Below are positions 5,820 to 6,120 of a stretch of DNA of 6,120 nt, piece after piece. The DNA comes from Synergistaceae bacterium (lineage in GTDB: Bacteria; Synergistota; Synergistia; Synergistales; Synergistaceae). The DNA lies in assembly GCA_031271065.1 (NCBI GenBank), contig JAISWP010000056.1:1-6120 (forward strand). The letters run 5' to 3'. The translations under genes and the position numbers were made by a program. The notes beneath the pieces are model-generated. The model was not told where the DNA came from, made no database searches, and saw only the letters and a list, made by a program, of their open reading frames with translations. Each line of letters opens with the position of its first letter. Within the stretch, counting starts at the first letter, position 1.

Positions 5820-6120
5820 ATGGACAGAATAATCGCGGTAAACTCGAACTGTTATCACAAGTATTCCTTGGAGGACGCGATAGCAGGGATATCCGAGGCG
5901 GGTTTTCGCTGCATCGAGCTGACCGCCACAAAGGGTTGGACCGAGCACGTTTTCCCGACCATGAGCTTCGAATACCTGTGCGGCGTAAAGGACCGTCTCG
6001 ACTCCGCCGGGCTGTGGCCGTTCGCCATGAGCGGTCACACGAACCTGATGGATCCTGGGAGGAAAAAGGATTTCATCGGCAATATCAAGCTGGCGTCGTT
6101 TTTCGGATGCGGCTATATAG
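5820..6120 (+). CDS. Sugar phosphate isomerase/epimerase-like TIM-barrel protein (N-terminal part, runs off the window)
   Basis: Only the first 100 residues are visible. MDRIIAVNSNCYHKYSLED, then AIAGISEAGFRCIEL (21-35), is the characteristic opening of the xylose-isomerase-like / AP-endonuclease-2 barrel family: a first strand, a helix, then a GF-x-x-IEL strand. A third element, LDSAGLWPFAMSGHTNLMD (66-84), fits the next helix and strand, with His78 and Asn80 in the region where such enzymes often place substrate or metal ligands. FIGNIKLASFFGCGYI (residues 90-100 and beyond the motif start near 87) begins the following helix and strand. Members isomerise or epimerise sugars, sugar phosphates or inositols, usually with a divalent metal. 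Next to a sugar importer, a role in catabolism of the imported substrate is likely. The exact reaction cannot be told. Confidence 0.8.
   Translation, partial: MDRIIAVNSNCYHKYSLEDAIAGISEAGFRCIELTATKGWTEHVFPTMSFEYLCGVKDRLDSAGLWPFAMSGHTNLMDPGRKKDFIGNIKLASFFGCGYI

Noticed and set aside
1..6120. CRISPR array, tRNA or rRNA genes, insertion sequence
   Set aside because: No regularly spaced repeats, cloverleaf-like segments, rRNA sequence or transposase motifs were seen on either strand.

Overview
The window carries an ordinary-looking carbohydrate ABC transport operon downstream of an unrelated membrane-protein gene, all on the + strand. It is GC-rich. Isoleucine ATA and arginine AGG/AGA codons are unusually frequent for such GC content. 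The binding protein has a plain Sec-type signal peptide with no lipobox, and a CreD-family inner-membrane protein is present; both suggest a diderm bacterium. The combination would suit a Synergistota-like organism, but that is a low-confidence inference from base and codon use alone.

Layout: (1) 3-215, the charged C-terminal end of an unidentified protein, closed by a strong intrinsic terminator at 246-276. (2) 364-1950, a CreD-family membrane protein with an extra N-terminal membrane segment. (3) 1947-2061, a promoter region whose -35 box overlaps the creD stop codon, with a small palindrome at the predicted start site and a leader of about 80 bases. (4) 2062-3009, a secreted sugar-binding protein of the RbsB type. 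(5) 3010-3218, a 209-base spacer with a strong GC hairpin, a second long hairpin, a third small one, and a 12-base direct repeat near both ends. (6) 3219-4715, a double-domain sugar ABC ATPase of the RbsA/MglA type. (7) 4721-5767, an RbsC-type permease. (8) 5820 to the window end, the start of a TIM-barrel sugar isomerase/epimerase.

How they work together: the binding protein would capture a pentose, hexose or polyol in the periplasm and deliver it to a permease dimer driven by the fused ATPase. The isomerase/epimerase downstream would act on the imported sugar or a derivative. The substrate cannot be read from the sequence. The hairpin-rich spacer after the binding-protein gene fits the usual arrangement in which that protein is made in excess over the membrane components.

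I see no strong case for a previously undescribed system. The points most worth a second look are the spacer at 3010-3218, the asymmetric ATPase with an Asn at the second catalytic position, the promoter and palindrome overlapping the end of creD, and the extended CreD N-terminus.
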